DNA of 64,000 nucleotides from positions 473,073-537,072 of the forward strand of contig CBDBIK010000009.1 in assembly GCA_965206145.1 (NCBI GenBank), given 5' to 3'. Source of the DNA: CBDBIK01 sp965206145. GTDB taxonomy: Bacteria > Pseudomonadota > Alphaproteobacteria > TMED109. This document shows positions 42,612 through 50,878 of the stretch, piece by piece; positions within the stretch are counted from its first letter, which is position 1; each line of letters opens with the position of its first letter. The position numbers and the translations under genes were made by a program. Under the pieces are notes generated by a model. That model was not told the DNA's origin and searched no databases. It worked only from the letters and a program-made list of their open reading frames with translations.

Positions 42612-43430
42612 TCAGGAAGTTGGCATTCTCTCGGCGAGGAATCCGCCTGTGATGACCGGCTCTACGCTTACCGCCAGTCCCGTATCATCGGCGGTTTCCA
42701 CGAGGACGCCGGCCAGTGTTCCTTCTCCCTTTGCTGCCTGAATTCGCTTTGTCGGAGATTTTCCTAGGAACTTGGAAACCCAAGGTTCCTTGCTGTAGCC
42801 GATGACCGAGAGGTAGTTCCCGCACATTCCGGCATCCGATTGGAAGGCGGTACCGCCGGGGAAGATGCAGGTATCGGCGGTGGGAACGTGTGTATGGGTG
42901 CCAACGACGAGGCTTGCCCGCCCATCGAAGGCGTGGGCGAAGGAGGCTTTCTCCGAGGTTGCCTCTCCGTGAAAATCGACGATGACGGCGTCGATATCCT
43001 CGCCGAGTCGGTATTCAGAAAGGGTTTTCTCCGCGACTTCGAAGGGGTCGTCAAGCGGGCCCATCATGAACACTCGCCCCATGAGGTTGAGGACAAGAAT
43101 TCGCTTTCCGCCTGTGGAATCAAAAACCCGCGCGCCCGTGCCCGGGTAGCTATCGGGAAAATTATGAGGGCGAAGCAGGAGCTTCTGGTTTTCGATGTAG
43201 GGGAGGATCGTCTGGTCGTCCCAGATGTGGTTACCGGAAGAGACAACATCCGCTCCGGCTTTGATAATTTGGTCGCAGATGTCGGGCGTTGGTCCATAGC
43301 CGCCTGCGGCGTTCTCGCCGTTGACGATCGTGAAGTCGACCCGAAGGCGCTTTTTGAGGTCGGTGATGTTCTTGGCAAAGACCTCTCGCCCGGCTCGCCC
43401 GACGATGTCGCCGCAGAAGAAAATTCTCAC
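42612..43430 (-). CDS. YmdB-type metallophosphoesterase (TIGR00282 family)
   Basis: 272 residues from a GTG at 43430. Metal ligands are visible: D in FFCGDIVGRAGRE, N in VNGENAAGG, SGNHIWD, and H in DFHGEATSEK and VGTHTHVPTAD. Bacillus YmdB is a phosphodiesterase acting on 2',3'- and 3',5'-cyclic nucleotides. The GTG overlaps the folate cyclo-ligase stop (GTGA). The frame is open much further upstream but that part is a shadow of the neighbouring gene. Confidence 0.92.
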   Translation of the reverse strand: MRIFFCGDIVGRAGREVFAKNITDLKKRLRVDFTIVNGENAAGGYGPTPDICDQIIKAGADVVSSGNHIWDDQTILPYIENQKLLLRPHNFPDSYPGTGARVFDSTGGKRILVLNLMGRVFMMGPLDDPFEVAEKTLSEYRLGEDIDAVIVDFHGEATSEKASFAHAFDGRASLVVGTHTHVPTADTCIFPGGTAFQSDAGMCGNYLSVIGYSKEPWVSKFLGKSPTKRIQAAKGEGTLAGVLVETADDTGLAVSVEPVITGGFLAERMPTS

Positions 43431-44056
43431 GATCGGCTGTCCGGTCGGAGGACTTCGTTCTCGGTGAGAATAAGATCGCAGGGGAGATCGTGGAGTTCTT
43501 CGGGGACTTGTTCGACTTCCTGTCCGGCGAAGGCAAGGCCTGCGGCCGGGCATCCAAGGTTTGCGACCGCCCGGTCGTAGTGCCCGCCTCCACGCCCGAG
43601 TCGGCGGCATTTCCGATCGAAGGCGACTACTGGGCAGACGATCAGCTGAGGCCGGACGCAAGGCGCGTCCGCATGGGGTTCCAGAATTCCAAATGCTCCT
43701 TCCTTGAGAGGTTCTCCTGGCCGCCACGCGAGAAAGTGCATCCCTTGCGCACCGCTCGGGGATGCCGGCAGGGCAAGGGAGATGTTCCGTTCGGCAAGTG
43801 CCGAGAGCAGGGGACGAGGATCAATTTCGCCGTCGTGCGGCCAGTAAAGGGAGATCGTTTCGGGAAGCATGCTGCCTAGCTCAAAGAGAAACCGGCGAGC
43901 AATCTGGAACGGTGCGTCGAGGAACGTTCTAGCAAGTCGCCGACGAAGGGGGCGTGTCTGGGTGCGGATGCGAAGCTTGGCGACGCGGATGTCGTCAGAG
44001 GGGGAAGAGCGGAGCGGTGGGAGGAACCGCGCAGACCGTTCAATCCGGGAAACCAC
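43427..44056 (-). CDS. 5-formyltetrahydrofolate cyclo-ligase
   Basis: 209 residues from a GTG. The N-terminus has a basic helix (RPLRRRLARTF) and the C-terminal half the family signature PVVAFDRKCRRLGRGGGHYDR. It converts 5-formyl-THF to 5,10-methenyl-THF using ATP. The exact start is uncertain because the first 25 residues are poorly conserved. It sits downstream of a probable 6S RNA and zapA, the same order as zapA-ssrS-ygfA in E. coli. Confidence 0.88.
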   Translation of the reverse strand: MVSRIERSARFLPPLRSSPSDDIRVAKLRIRTQTRPLRRRLARTFLDAPFQIARRFLFELGSMLPETISLYWPHDGEIDPRPLLSALAERNISLALPASPSGAQGMHFLAWRPGEPLKEGAFGILEPHADAPCVRPQLIVCPVVAFDRKCRRLGRGGGHYDRAVANLGCPAAGLAFAGQEVEQVPEELHDLPCDLILTENEVLRPDSRS

Positions 44057-44063
44057 TGTGGCG

Positions 44064-44192
44064 TAGAATGCTCAGGTGGGTGCCGTGTAACCGGGCCACG
44101 GCCCGGACAGGGACAACTCCCTAGTGGAACTTAGAGCCCAAGGGTTTTCGAGCGGAGACGCATCGCGAAGTGTCCTCCCGACGGGAATTCTA
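44064..44192 (-). ncRNA. ssrS: 6S RNA
   Basis: Found by position and by sequence. It lies between zapA and the folate cyclo-ligase gene. The 3' half, in transcript sense, contains GGTTACACGGCACCCACC, close to the 3' arm of alphaproteobacterial 6S RNAs, and a CCTTGGG-type central segment precedes it. TAGAAT at the 5' end can pair with ATTCTA at the 3' end, setting the limits; there is a GC-rich hairpin (CCGGGCC/GGCCCGG) inside. 6S RNA binds housekeeping RNA polymerase as a promoter mimic. Boundaries are approximate. Confidence 0.65.
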
Positions 44193-44510
44193 GTCTTCAC
44201 GGGGCTGGTGGGCAACTGAATTCTTCGAGTTCTTGGGAGGTTCCGTGCCATTGGGAAGCGCACCGGCAAATTCTTCGATCCGCTTTGCCACGGCCTCGAC
44301 ACGTTTGGATGCCTCGCGAAGGCGCATGCGCTCGCGATCGACCATGGTGAGGGCGGCTATGAGAATCGCCCGTGTCATTCCTGCTTTCTTTTCGATCGAG
44401 TTTACTTCGCGGTCGATTTCTGCTGCCAGTGAGCGCACCTGGGGTGCGTCCTCCTTTTCGCAGGCGATTACGTAATCGCGTTCCGCGATGGTGATTCGAA
44501 CTTCATCCAT
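44190..44510 (-). CDS. zapA: Cell division protein ZapA
   Basis: 106 residues from ATG 44510 (MDEVRITIAERDYVIAC). It has the FtsZ-binding beta head with ACEKEDAPQVRSLAAEID, then the coiled-coil stalk (DRERMRLREASKRVEAVAKRIEEF). It bundles FtsZ at midcell. The ATG overlaps the preceding coiled-coil gene's stop by 8 bases. Confidence 0.9.
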   Translation of the reverse strand: MDEVRITIAERDYVIACEKEDAPQVRSLAAEIDREVNSIEKKAGMTRAILIAALTMVDRERMRLREASKRVEAVAKRIEEFAGALPNGTEPPKNSKNSVAHQPRED

Positions 44511-44700
44511 CGGGATTGCCAAGCAGGGAGTCGAGGTCTGCAAGCGCCTTGTCGAGATGTTCGGCGGCAGTATCCGAGCGGTCGAGGCGGCCTTCCATCT
44601 CCCTTATCCGTAGGGACATCGCCTCCGTCGCAGCCTCAAGGCGCGTGCAAGCTTCCTCAAGGCCGGGCGGGTCTTGCCGTTTCGCCGATTGCGAACCCAT
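44503..44700 (-). CDS. Small coiled-coil protein upstream of zapA
   Basis: 65 residues, almost entirely helical heptad-like sequence (EEACTRLEAATEAMSLRIREM, then LDKALADLDSLLG). Proteins of this size and character sit before zapA in many alphaproteobacteria (DUF4164-like) and may partner in Z-ring assembly. Function is inferred only from position and coiled coil. Translationally coupled to zapA by overlap. Confidence 0.7.
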   Translation of the reverse strand: MGSQSAKRQDPPGLEEACTRLEAATEAMSLRIREMEGRLDRSDTAAEHLDKALADLDSLLGNPDG

Positions 44701-44708
44701 CGGCGGGC

Positions 44709-45824
44709 CTACCGCGAGAGGTAGCCGCGGTCTCCCCAGATCCGATAGGTCTCACGGAAATCCGAAAGGGAGGCCCATACCTTGGCGAAATCCTCGTCCT
44801 TCGCGGCCTCTTCCAGAACGACCTCGTTCCAGGCGTTCTCGAATGCATCGAGGAATTCGGGAGGCCAAGCGTGCACGTTGACACCCTTTTCCTGCAGACG
44901 CTCGATCGCATCGGGCTGGAGAGCCTCGGAGAGCGAGTAGGAGAGAACGATGCTCTCGTTACAGGTTGCTTCGATTTGTGCTTTCTGAGTGAGGCTGAGC
45001 TCATTCCAGCGCTCGGTATTGACGATCAACTCGCTGAGGCTCGTCGGTTGATGCCATCCGGGGAGGTAATAGTGCTTCGCCACTTGGTGGAAGCCGAGCT
45101 CATAGTCGATCACGGGTTGCGCGAACTCGGTCGCATCGATCGTACCGAGGTCGAGGGCAGGGTAGATGTCACCGCCGGCCAGTAACTGGGTTGAGACCCC
45201 GAGCTTTTCCATGACCTTTGCGCCTAGGCCAAAGAACCGCATCTTTAGTCCTTGGAGTTCGTCGAGGGATTTAATTTCCTGGCGGAACCAACCAGATGCT
45301 TCAGGCGAGATCATCATGCAATGGAGGGGATGAATGTTGTGGCCTGTGTAGAGCTCTTTGAAGAACTCTTTGCCTCCTCCGTGGTGGAGCCACGCTAGGA
45401 TTTCGCCGGATTGGGGTCCGAAAGGAATGGCCGTGAAGAATTGGAGGGCGGGAATCTTGCCTGCCCAGTAGCCGGGGGTTGACCAGCCGGCATCGACGCT
45501 GCCTGATGAGACTGCATCGAAGATCTCGAGTGCAGGGACCAGTGCTCCCGGCTCAAAGAATTTGATGTCGATCGTGCCGCCGGAGACCTCGGCGATGCGC
45601 TTGGTGAAGTCAACCCCTTGTTCGCCGAGGATGGGGAGGTTGCCGGGAAATGTGCTCGCCATCTTCCACTTGATCGTGGCACTGGCTTGGTTGGCGGGTT
45701 CCGGCGTGGCCATCATTGTGCCTTCGCCTTTTTCCTTGTCGCCGAAAATCATGGGCCCGCCGACAACTCCCGCGACGAGGCCGACGACCAGCACTAGAAT
45801 GAGCGTGACGTTCCTACTTCCCAT
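44709..45824 (-). CDS. TRAP transporter solute-binding protein (DctP family)
   Basis: 371 residues with an N-terminal hydrophobic anchor or signal (LILVLVVGLVAGVVGG). The body is a DctP-type periplasmic binding protein: KMASTFPGNLPILGEQGVDF, AVSSGSVDAGWSTPGYWAG, GLKMRFFGLGAKVMEKLG and GTIDATEFAQPVIDYELGF. This subtype is often linked to 2-oxo acid or mannitol/chloroaromatic-like ligands. No DctQ or DctM membrane gene is adjacent, so it is an orphan here. It lies 8 bases before the small coiled-coil gene on the same strand. Confidence 0.93.
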   Translation of the reverse strand: MGSRNVTLILVLVVGLVAGVVGGPMIFGDKEKGEGTMMATPEPANQASATIKWKMASTFPGNLPILGEQGVDFTKRIAEVSGGTIDIKFFEPGALVPALEIFDAVSSGSVDAGWSTPGYWAGKIPALQFFTAIPFGPQSGEILAWLHHGGGKEFFKELYTGHNIHPLHCMMISPEASGWFRQEIKSLDELQGLKMRFFGLGAKVMEKLGVSTQLLAGGDIYPALDLGTIDATEFAQPVIDYELGFHQVAKHYYLPGWHQPTSLSELIVNTERWNELSLTQKAQIEATCNESIVLSYSLSEALQPDAIERLQEKGVNVHAWPPEFLDAFENAWNEVVLEEAAKDEDFAKVWASLSDFRETYRIWGDRGYLSR

Positions 45825-45934
45825 TTATCCCTCCTATGGTGTTTCCGCAGGAGACACTCTACAGGCAAATGCTGGGAGAGGGTACGCAAAGCTCGGTACT
45901 CGACCCTACTTCTCCTTCTTCGTAGGTTGCCCGC

Positions 45935-47074
45935 ATGGCCCGAACGTTTGATGTGCTCGTGATCGGAGCCGGGATCGCCGGGGCCAGTGCGGCTTGGCGT
46001 CTTGCTGATGGCGCGCGCGTGGGCGTTCTTGAGCGCGAGTCGATGCCGGGTTATCACACGACCGGTCGCTCAGCCGCCTTCTTCACCGAGGCGTATGGAA
46101 ACGATGTTGTTCGTGCGCTTGCCCGTGCAAGCCGCGCCTTTCTCGAGAATCCCCCGGAGCCTTTTGAGTCGCCACTGATGGAGGTGGGAGGGGGCGTCAT
46201 GTTCATCGCTCGTGAGGACCAGGGCGAGGTGTTCGAACGTGAACTTGCCCACGCATCCGCAATCGATCCTTCCATCATCGAAGTTACGTCCGAGGAAGCG
46301 CGCGAGATCGTTCCGGCTCTTGATCCTCGCTATCTGGCGCGTGCGTTTCGCGAGCCGGCCGCCATGGGCATGGATGTCGATCGGATTCACCAGGGGTTCC
46401 TCCGAGGGCTGCGCGCCCGGGGTGGCGAAGTCATCCGTGAAGCCGAGGTGTTGCGTCTGGAGCGGAAGGGTTCTTCCTGGCGTGTGGAGACGCACGCGGG
46501 TGCTTTCTCTGCACCTGTCGTGATTAATGCCGCAGGTGCCTGGTGCGATGTGATCGGAGAGGCGGCTGGATGTCGCCCGATTGGGCTGGAACCGAAGCGA
46601 CGGACAGCGATAGTGTTTGATGTGCCTGCCGCAATCAGCGTTGGGGGTTGGCCAATCACCATCGACATCGAGGAAAAATTTTATTTCCGCCCCGATGCAG
46701 GCCGGATCCTGGCTTCCCCCGCCGATGAAACCCCGAGCCCGCCTTGCGATGCCCAGCCTGAGGAGATCGACGTGGCCCTGACCGTGGACAGGATCGAACG
46801 TGCGACCACTCTTTGCATCGGGAAGGTTCGCAACAAGTGGGCGGGTCTTAGGAGTTTCGTCGCCGACCGGACGCCTGTGGTTGGCAAAGATCCTGAACGC
46901 GAAGGCTTCTACTGGCTGGCAGGACAGGGCGGGTATGGGATCATGACTGCGCCGGCAATGTCGGGAGCGCTCGCAGCACTTGTGCGAGGCGATTCCTGGC
47001 CTGCGTCTCTCAGCGAAATGGGGGTCGAGTCAGGTGCACTCGATGCGGGCCGGAGTGCTCTCGTTTCCATGTAA
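45935..47074 (+). CDS. FAD-dependent amino acid/amine oxidoreductase (DAO family)
   Basis: 379 residues. FAD-binding VIGAGIAGASAAWRL at the N-terminus; a C-terminal WAGLRSFVADRTPVVG and GQGGYGIMTAPAMSG complete the FAD site. It resembles glycine or D-amino-acid oxidases/dehydrogenases and L-2-hydroxyglutarate oxidases. Substrate unknown. Divergent from the TRAP binding protein, so the two may share a regulated promoter region (45825-45934) and possibly a substrate. Confidence 0.9.
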   Translation: MARTFDVLVIGAGIAGASAAWRLADGARVGVLERESMPGYHTTGRSAAFFTEAYGNDVVRALARASRAFLENPPEPFESPLMEVGGGVMFIAREDQGEVFERELAHASAIDPSIIEVTSEEAREIVPALDPRYLARAFREPAAMGMDVDRIHQGFLRGLRARGGEVIREAEVLRLERKGSSWRVETHAGAFSAPVVINAAGAWCDVIGEAAGCRPIGLEPKRRTAIVFDVPAAISVGGWPITIDIEEKFYFRPDAGRILASPADETPSPPCDAQPEEIDVALTVDRIERATTLCIGKVRNKWAGLRSFVADRTPVVGKDPEREGFYWLAGQGGYGIMTAPAMSGALAALVRGDSWPASLSEMGVESGALDAGRSALVSM

Positions 47075-47082
47075 GCCGCGTT

Positions 47083-47631
47083 TTAGCGGCGATCAGGCGG
47101 AAGATAGGCTGGCTCGGGTTCAGCACCTTGTTCTGTCGCAAAAGTGCTCTGCCCAACGGGATGTCCTCGCTTGAAGTCGCCCAAAAATATCGCCCCTCCC
47201 GGGAAAGTGATCTGCCCCGGTCCGTGACGGTACCCGCTCTGGAAGGATCCCTCGTAGCGCGTGCCATCAGCGTGCCGGTAGGTTCCATGGCCGTGAAAGA
47301 CTCCTCCGTCGAAGTTTCCCTCGTAGACGTCTCCGCTGAAGAATCTAAAAACGCCATGTCCCTGGATTGCCCCATCGGCTAAATTTCCCTCAAATACGTC
47401 GCCATTGCTGTATTTGATGCGACCTTCGCCGTTGATCTTTCCTTGTGTGATTCTTCCCTCGAAGCGGGTCCCATCCAATAGCGTGAAACTGCCTTGGCCG
47501 TGAGGGACGCCGTTTTGGAGGGGACCGTCCCACAGGCTGACATCAGGAACTTCCAAACGCCCGTCCTGGGAAAGGGCCGGCGAGGGGAGCGAAAGAAGAA
47601 ATACTGAGAGGAGAACGAAGAAATACGGCAT
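47083..47631 (-). CDS. Secreted MORN-repeat protein
   Basis: 182 residues with a signal peptide (FFVLLSVFLLSLPSPALS) followed by five to six MORN repeats with the G-x-G-x-[FY]-x(6)-Y/F-E-G-x-[FW] pattern (GQGSFTLLDGTRFEGR, GEGRIKYSNGDVFEGN, GHGVFRFFSGDVYEGN, GHGTYRHADGTRYEGS). Exported MORN proteins probably bind lipids or the cell envelope. Convergent with the oxidoreductase gene; no partner evident. Confidence 0.9.
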   Translation of the reverse strand: MPYFFVLLSVFLLSLPSPALSQDGRLEVPDVSLWDGPLQNGVPHGQGSFTLLDGTRFEGRITQGKINGEGRIKYSNGDVFEGNLADGAIQGHGVFRFFSGDVYEGNFDGGVFHGHGTYRHADGTRYEGSFQSGYRHGPGQITFPGGAIFLGDFKRGHPVGQSTFATEQGAEPEPAYLPPDRR

Positions 47632-47767
47632 GAATTACAAGGATTATCTGACGATTTTGATGCTGTGGACCAAAAGAATCTCTCGTGCGAATGAATTCGC
47701 CATTTTTCAATGTAGACACAAACGCACGTGCGTGCACAAGACAGAAGGGTTCGCGTTGTCAGGATTG

Positions 47768-48880
47768 TTAGGGCTGTGTGAGTTTGAGCTCGATTCGCCG
47801 ATTGCGCCGAAGAGCCTCGACATCGGTCCCTTCCACGAGTGGCTGGAATTCCGCAAAGCCAGCCACCGACAAACGCGAAGGTAGGATTCCGTTTTCGCGG
47901 AGCAGGTGAGCGACAGAGTTGGCCCGCGCCGTGGAGAGTTCCCAGTTGGAGGGAAACTCGTCTGTGAATATGGGATTGATGTCCGTATGTCCTTGGATCT
48001 GGAGGATCCATGGGACATCTGCAGGAATCCTAGCAGCCACTTCGGAAAGGATACGCGACAGGTTTGCGATCTCGTTCTGGCCTTCAGGCCCGATCTCGCT
48101 CGATCCGGATTCGAACAGGACTTCCGACTGGAACACGAACCGGTCCCCGACGATCCGGACATCGGTCCGGTCGCCGAGGATTTCACGCAAGCGTCCGAAG
48201 AATTCAGAGCGGTAGCGCGCCAGTTCTCCCACCCTCGTGGCAAGGGCCGCGTTGAGCCTGTTCCCGAGTTGGATGATCTGGATATCTTTTTCCTCGGCTG
48301 CCTTCTCGGACGCATCGAGCGCGGCCGCGATCTGAGCCAGCCGTGCTCGCAGGTCGGCGATTTGCCGATTGAGCAGGGTCGCCTGTGCTTTCGCCGCTTC
48401 CGAGAGGTCGCGTTCGCTTTCGAGCTCCTCCTCAGTTTGGAGTAGACGGACTCGGGCTGCACTCGCCGCCGCAAGCAATTCCGCAAGGCGCGTCTGGAGT
48501 TCCTCCCGTTCCGCTTCGAACGTGCTTGCTTGTGCTTGCGCTTTCTCAAGGCCTTCCTGGATGTCGAGAAGGGCATTGAGTTCCTGGCGGAGATCGATCT
48601 CCGTTGCGGTCGCATCCTTCAGGGCAAGAGAAAGTTGTGCCGCGGTGCGGTTGAGGTCCTCGTTTTCGGAGCGTTCCAGGGCAAGCAGGTCGGCAAGCTC
48701 ACTTACGCGACGGTTGAGAGCGGCGAGTGCCTCATCTCGGCCGGATAGCATTCGACCGAGGAAGAACTCGGAGACGATGAAGATCGCGAGAAGAAAGACG
48801 AGAACGAGAAGAAGCGTCGATATCCCATCTACGAAGCCCGGCCAGATGTCGGGTGCGCGGCGGCGGGCGCGGCGATTCAG
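47768..48880 (-). CDS. MotB-like OmpA-domain protein with apparent CTG start
   Basis: The homologous family starts with a basic N-terminus and a WPGFVDxxxTLL membrane helix. Here that part (RRAPDIWPGFVDGIST, then a helix through LLAIFIVSEFFL) is encoded only upstream of the first ATG (48751). In that frame the only candidate start is CTG 48880, 3 bases after the stop of the MotA-like gene. The rest is a long coiled coil (ELADLLALERSENEDLNR) and a C-terminal OmpA/MotB peptidoglycan-binding domain (GHTDINPIF, LSTARANSVAHLLREN). With the upstream gene it should form a proton-channel/stator-like complex. 370 residues. Confidence 0.88.
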   Translation of the reverse strand: MNRRARRRAPDIWPGFVDGISTLLLVLVFLLAIFIVSEFFLGRMLSGRDEALAALNRRVSELADLLALERSENEDLNRTAAQLSLALKDATATEIDLRQELNALLDIQEGLEKAQAQASTFEAEREELQTRLAELLAAASAARVRLLQTEEELESERDLSEAAKAQATLLNRQIADLRARLAQIAAALDASEKAAEEKDIQIIQLGNRLNAALATRVGELARYRSEFFGRLREILGDRTDVRIVGDRFVFQSEVLFESGSSEIGPEGQNEIANLSRILSEVAARIPADVPWILQIQGHTDINPIFTDEFPSNWELSTARANSVAHLLRENGILPSRLSVAGFAEFQPLVEGTDVEALRRNRRIELKLTQP

Positions 48881-48883
48881 GGC

Positions 48884-50008
48884 TCAGCTCTTCTTTTTGT
48901 TGGCGTGTTCACCCGCCGAGATGGTCCGCGCGAGGAGTTTGATTTCCTGGCGAAGGCCTTGGACCAGGTTTTCCCGTCCGCTGACGTTGTCCTCGGCAAT
49001 GCGCCGCAGAAGCACGTCGATGCTCCGAAGATGGTCGCGAGATGCTTCGTCAAGCCCACCTTGATTCCCTTTGGAGAGAGCGTCCGCAAGCCGTTCCGTC
49101 GTTTGTTGCTCGTTACGCATCTGGTCGGTCAGTTTCACCAGGTGTTCGGCCACCTGGTTCGTCGTCTCGTTCGCACTCCGTCGGTCCTGCTCGCTTTGGG
49201 AGAGAGCTTTCTGGAGTTCGTCGATTCCTTCGGCCGTCTGTTCCAGGAGTGCCTGCACGTAGACTGGAACTGGAGGGCCATCGCCCACTTCGTCACCACT
49301 GCTGCTTGAGGTGAGTCGCGCTCGGTTCGACAGCCATTCCTCAAGCGAGGTAGTGAATTGGTTTTGCGCCTGTCCTGCCTGGAGATCAAGGAATCCAAGA
49401 ACGAGGGAGCCTGCAAGCCCGAACAGGGAGGAACTGAACGCGGTACCCATCCCCGCAAGGGGCTTTTCCAGCCCGCTTTTGAGGTTGGCAAACATCTGGA
49501 CGAGGTCCTCGCCGTTTACCGACAAGCTCCCGATTACGGTGCCGACGGAATCGACTGTCTGAAGCAAGCCCCAGAACGTTCCCAGTAGGCCAAGGAAGAT
49601 CAGCAGCCCGATCATGTAACGGGAAATGTCCCGGGCTTCGTCGAGGCGGAAGCTGACTGTGTCCAGTAGCGAACGCACGGACAATGCGGAAAGAAATGCC
49701 TTTCGTTTGCCCGCCTTCTCGTCCAGCATCCGGGCAATCGGCGCAAGTAGCCGCGGCGGCGGTAGCAGTGAAGCAGGTCCCCGGGAGGGAGTGCCCGCCA
49801 CCTCAAGCCACCGCATCTCCGGTCGCAAGGCGAGCACTTGGCGGAAGGCGTGTACGATGCCAATCGCCAGCACGGCGGCGATTAGGCCATTTAGGGCGGG
49901 ATTGGCTTGGAAGGCGTCGGCCAAGTCCGGAGCAAGGAACACGACCAGCGACATGGCGGCCACGAGGAACAGGGCCATGCGCACAAGAAAGCGGCGGAAT
50001 CCGCCCAT
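48884..50008 (-). CDS. MotA/TolQ/ExbB-like proton-channel protein
   Basis: 374 residues from ATG 50008, with GAGGAAGG upstream. Two N-terminal helices, then the channel region (YMIGLLIFLGLLGTFWGLLQTVDSVG; LAGMGTAFSSSLFGLAGSLVLGFLDL) and a C-terminal coiled coil. It is the first half of an alphaproteobacterial MotA/MotB-like pair distinct from flagellar stators. It ends TGA immediately before the MotB-like frame and in the same frame. The pair resembles ZorA/ZorB only in overall design; no Zorya genes are present. Confidence 0.9.
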   Translation of the reverse strand: MGGFRRFLVRMALFLVAAMSLVVFLAPDLADAFQANPALNGLIAAVLAIGIVHAFRQVLALRPEMRWLEVAGTPSRGPASLLPPPRLLAPIARMLDEKAGKRKAFLSALSVRSLLDTVSFRLDEARDISRYMIGLLIFLGLLGTFWGLLQTVDSVGTVIGSLSVNGEDLVQMFANLKSGLEKPLAGMGTAFSSSLFGLAGSLVLGFLDLQAGQAQNQFTTSLEEWLSNRARLTSSSSGDEVGDGPPVPVYVQALLEQTAEGIDELQKALSQSEQDRRSANETTNQVAEHLVKLTDQMRNEQQTTERLADALSKGNQGGLDEASRDHLRSIDVLLRRIAEDNVSGRENLVQGLRQEIKLLARTISAGEHANKKKS

Positions 50009-50053
50009 TCTATGGCCTTCCTCGGGGGACCACACAACTCGGTTGCCATCCTA

Positions 50054-50860
50054 TCACGTGTCGTTTTTCCCGTTTTCGTCGCGCAGGACCTCCAGCAGTT
50101 CATGGACAACACCAGGGGTGCCGGCAACGATGTTGCCGCTCTGTATTGGGTCCTCTCCAGGAGTGATGCCCGATACGGTTCCCCCTGCCTCGGTGACTGC
50201 AAGCTGAGCTGCCGCGATATCCCACGGCTGGAGATCCGTTTCCCAGTAGGCGTCGAACCTCCCGGCGGCGACGTAGCAAAGGTCCAGAGAAGCGGCACCG
50301 AAACGGCGTAGACTCGATGCCTGCTGCATGACACGGCGCTGGCGTGTGATGTGCTCCTCGTGGTTACCCCGGCTCCGGTGCGGAATTCCGAGCGCGATCG
50401 TCGCACCAGCAATTGACTGGCGCGGGGTGACTCGCAAGCGGCGGGAGTTTACGAAGGCCCCACGGCCTTTTTCTGTCCAGTAGGTCTCATGTTTGATGGG
50501 ATCGAGGACGAGGCCCGCCACAATGGCCCCCTGGTAGGAAAGTGCCAGCGAAATCGCGAAGTGCGGGATGCCGCGCATGAAGTTTGCCGTTCCATCGATC
50601 GGGTCGACGATCCATAGATGCTCGCCGTCGCCCTTTTCGTTGCCGCCCTCCTCCATGAGAAAACCGTGACCCGGGCGGGCGCGTGCAAGCTCGTCGCGGA
50701 TGGTTTCCTGTGCCGCGAGGTCGGCTGAGGTGACGAAATTATCAGGCGACTTGACCGAGACTTGAAGATTCTCGATCTCGTTGAATTCGCGACGCATGCG
50801 GCGAGCTGCTTGCTCGGCCGCTTCGGCCATGACGTTGAGGATGGCGGAAGGGTAGGGCAC
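50054..50860 (-). CDS. suhB: Inositol monophosphatase family protein (SuhB-like)
   Basis: 268 residues. Metal and substrate motifs: EEGGNEKG (metal glutamate), DPIDGTANFMRGIP and the C-terminal WDIAAAQLAVTEAGG. Bacterial members hydrolyse inositol-1-phosphate and related monophosphates; E. coli SuhB also acts in rRNA antitermination. It follows efp by 18 bases. Confidence 0.93.
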   Translation of the reverse strand: MPYPSAILNVMAEAAEQAARRMRREFNEIENLQVSVKSPDNFVTSADLAAQETIRDELARARPGHGFLMEEGGNEKGDGEHLWIVDPIDGTANFMRGIPHFAISLALSYQGAIVAGLVLDPIKHETYWTEKGRGAFVNSRRLRVTPRQSIAGATIALGIPHRSRGNHEEHITRQRRVMQQASSLRRFGAASLDLCYVAAGRFDAYWETDLQPWDIAAAQLAVTEAGGTVSGITPGEDPIQSGNIVAGTPGVVHELLEVLRDENGKNDT

Positions 50861-50878
50861 GGCCTTGGATGCTCCCAG

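Noticed and set aside
48884..50008. Zorya-type defence (ZorA/ZorB) reading of the MotA/MotB-like pair
   Set aside because: No ZorC/ZorD/ZorE genes nearby; neighbours are efp, suhB and pnt, the setting of the common alphaproteobacterial housekeeping pair.
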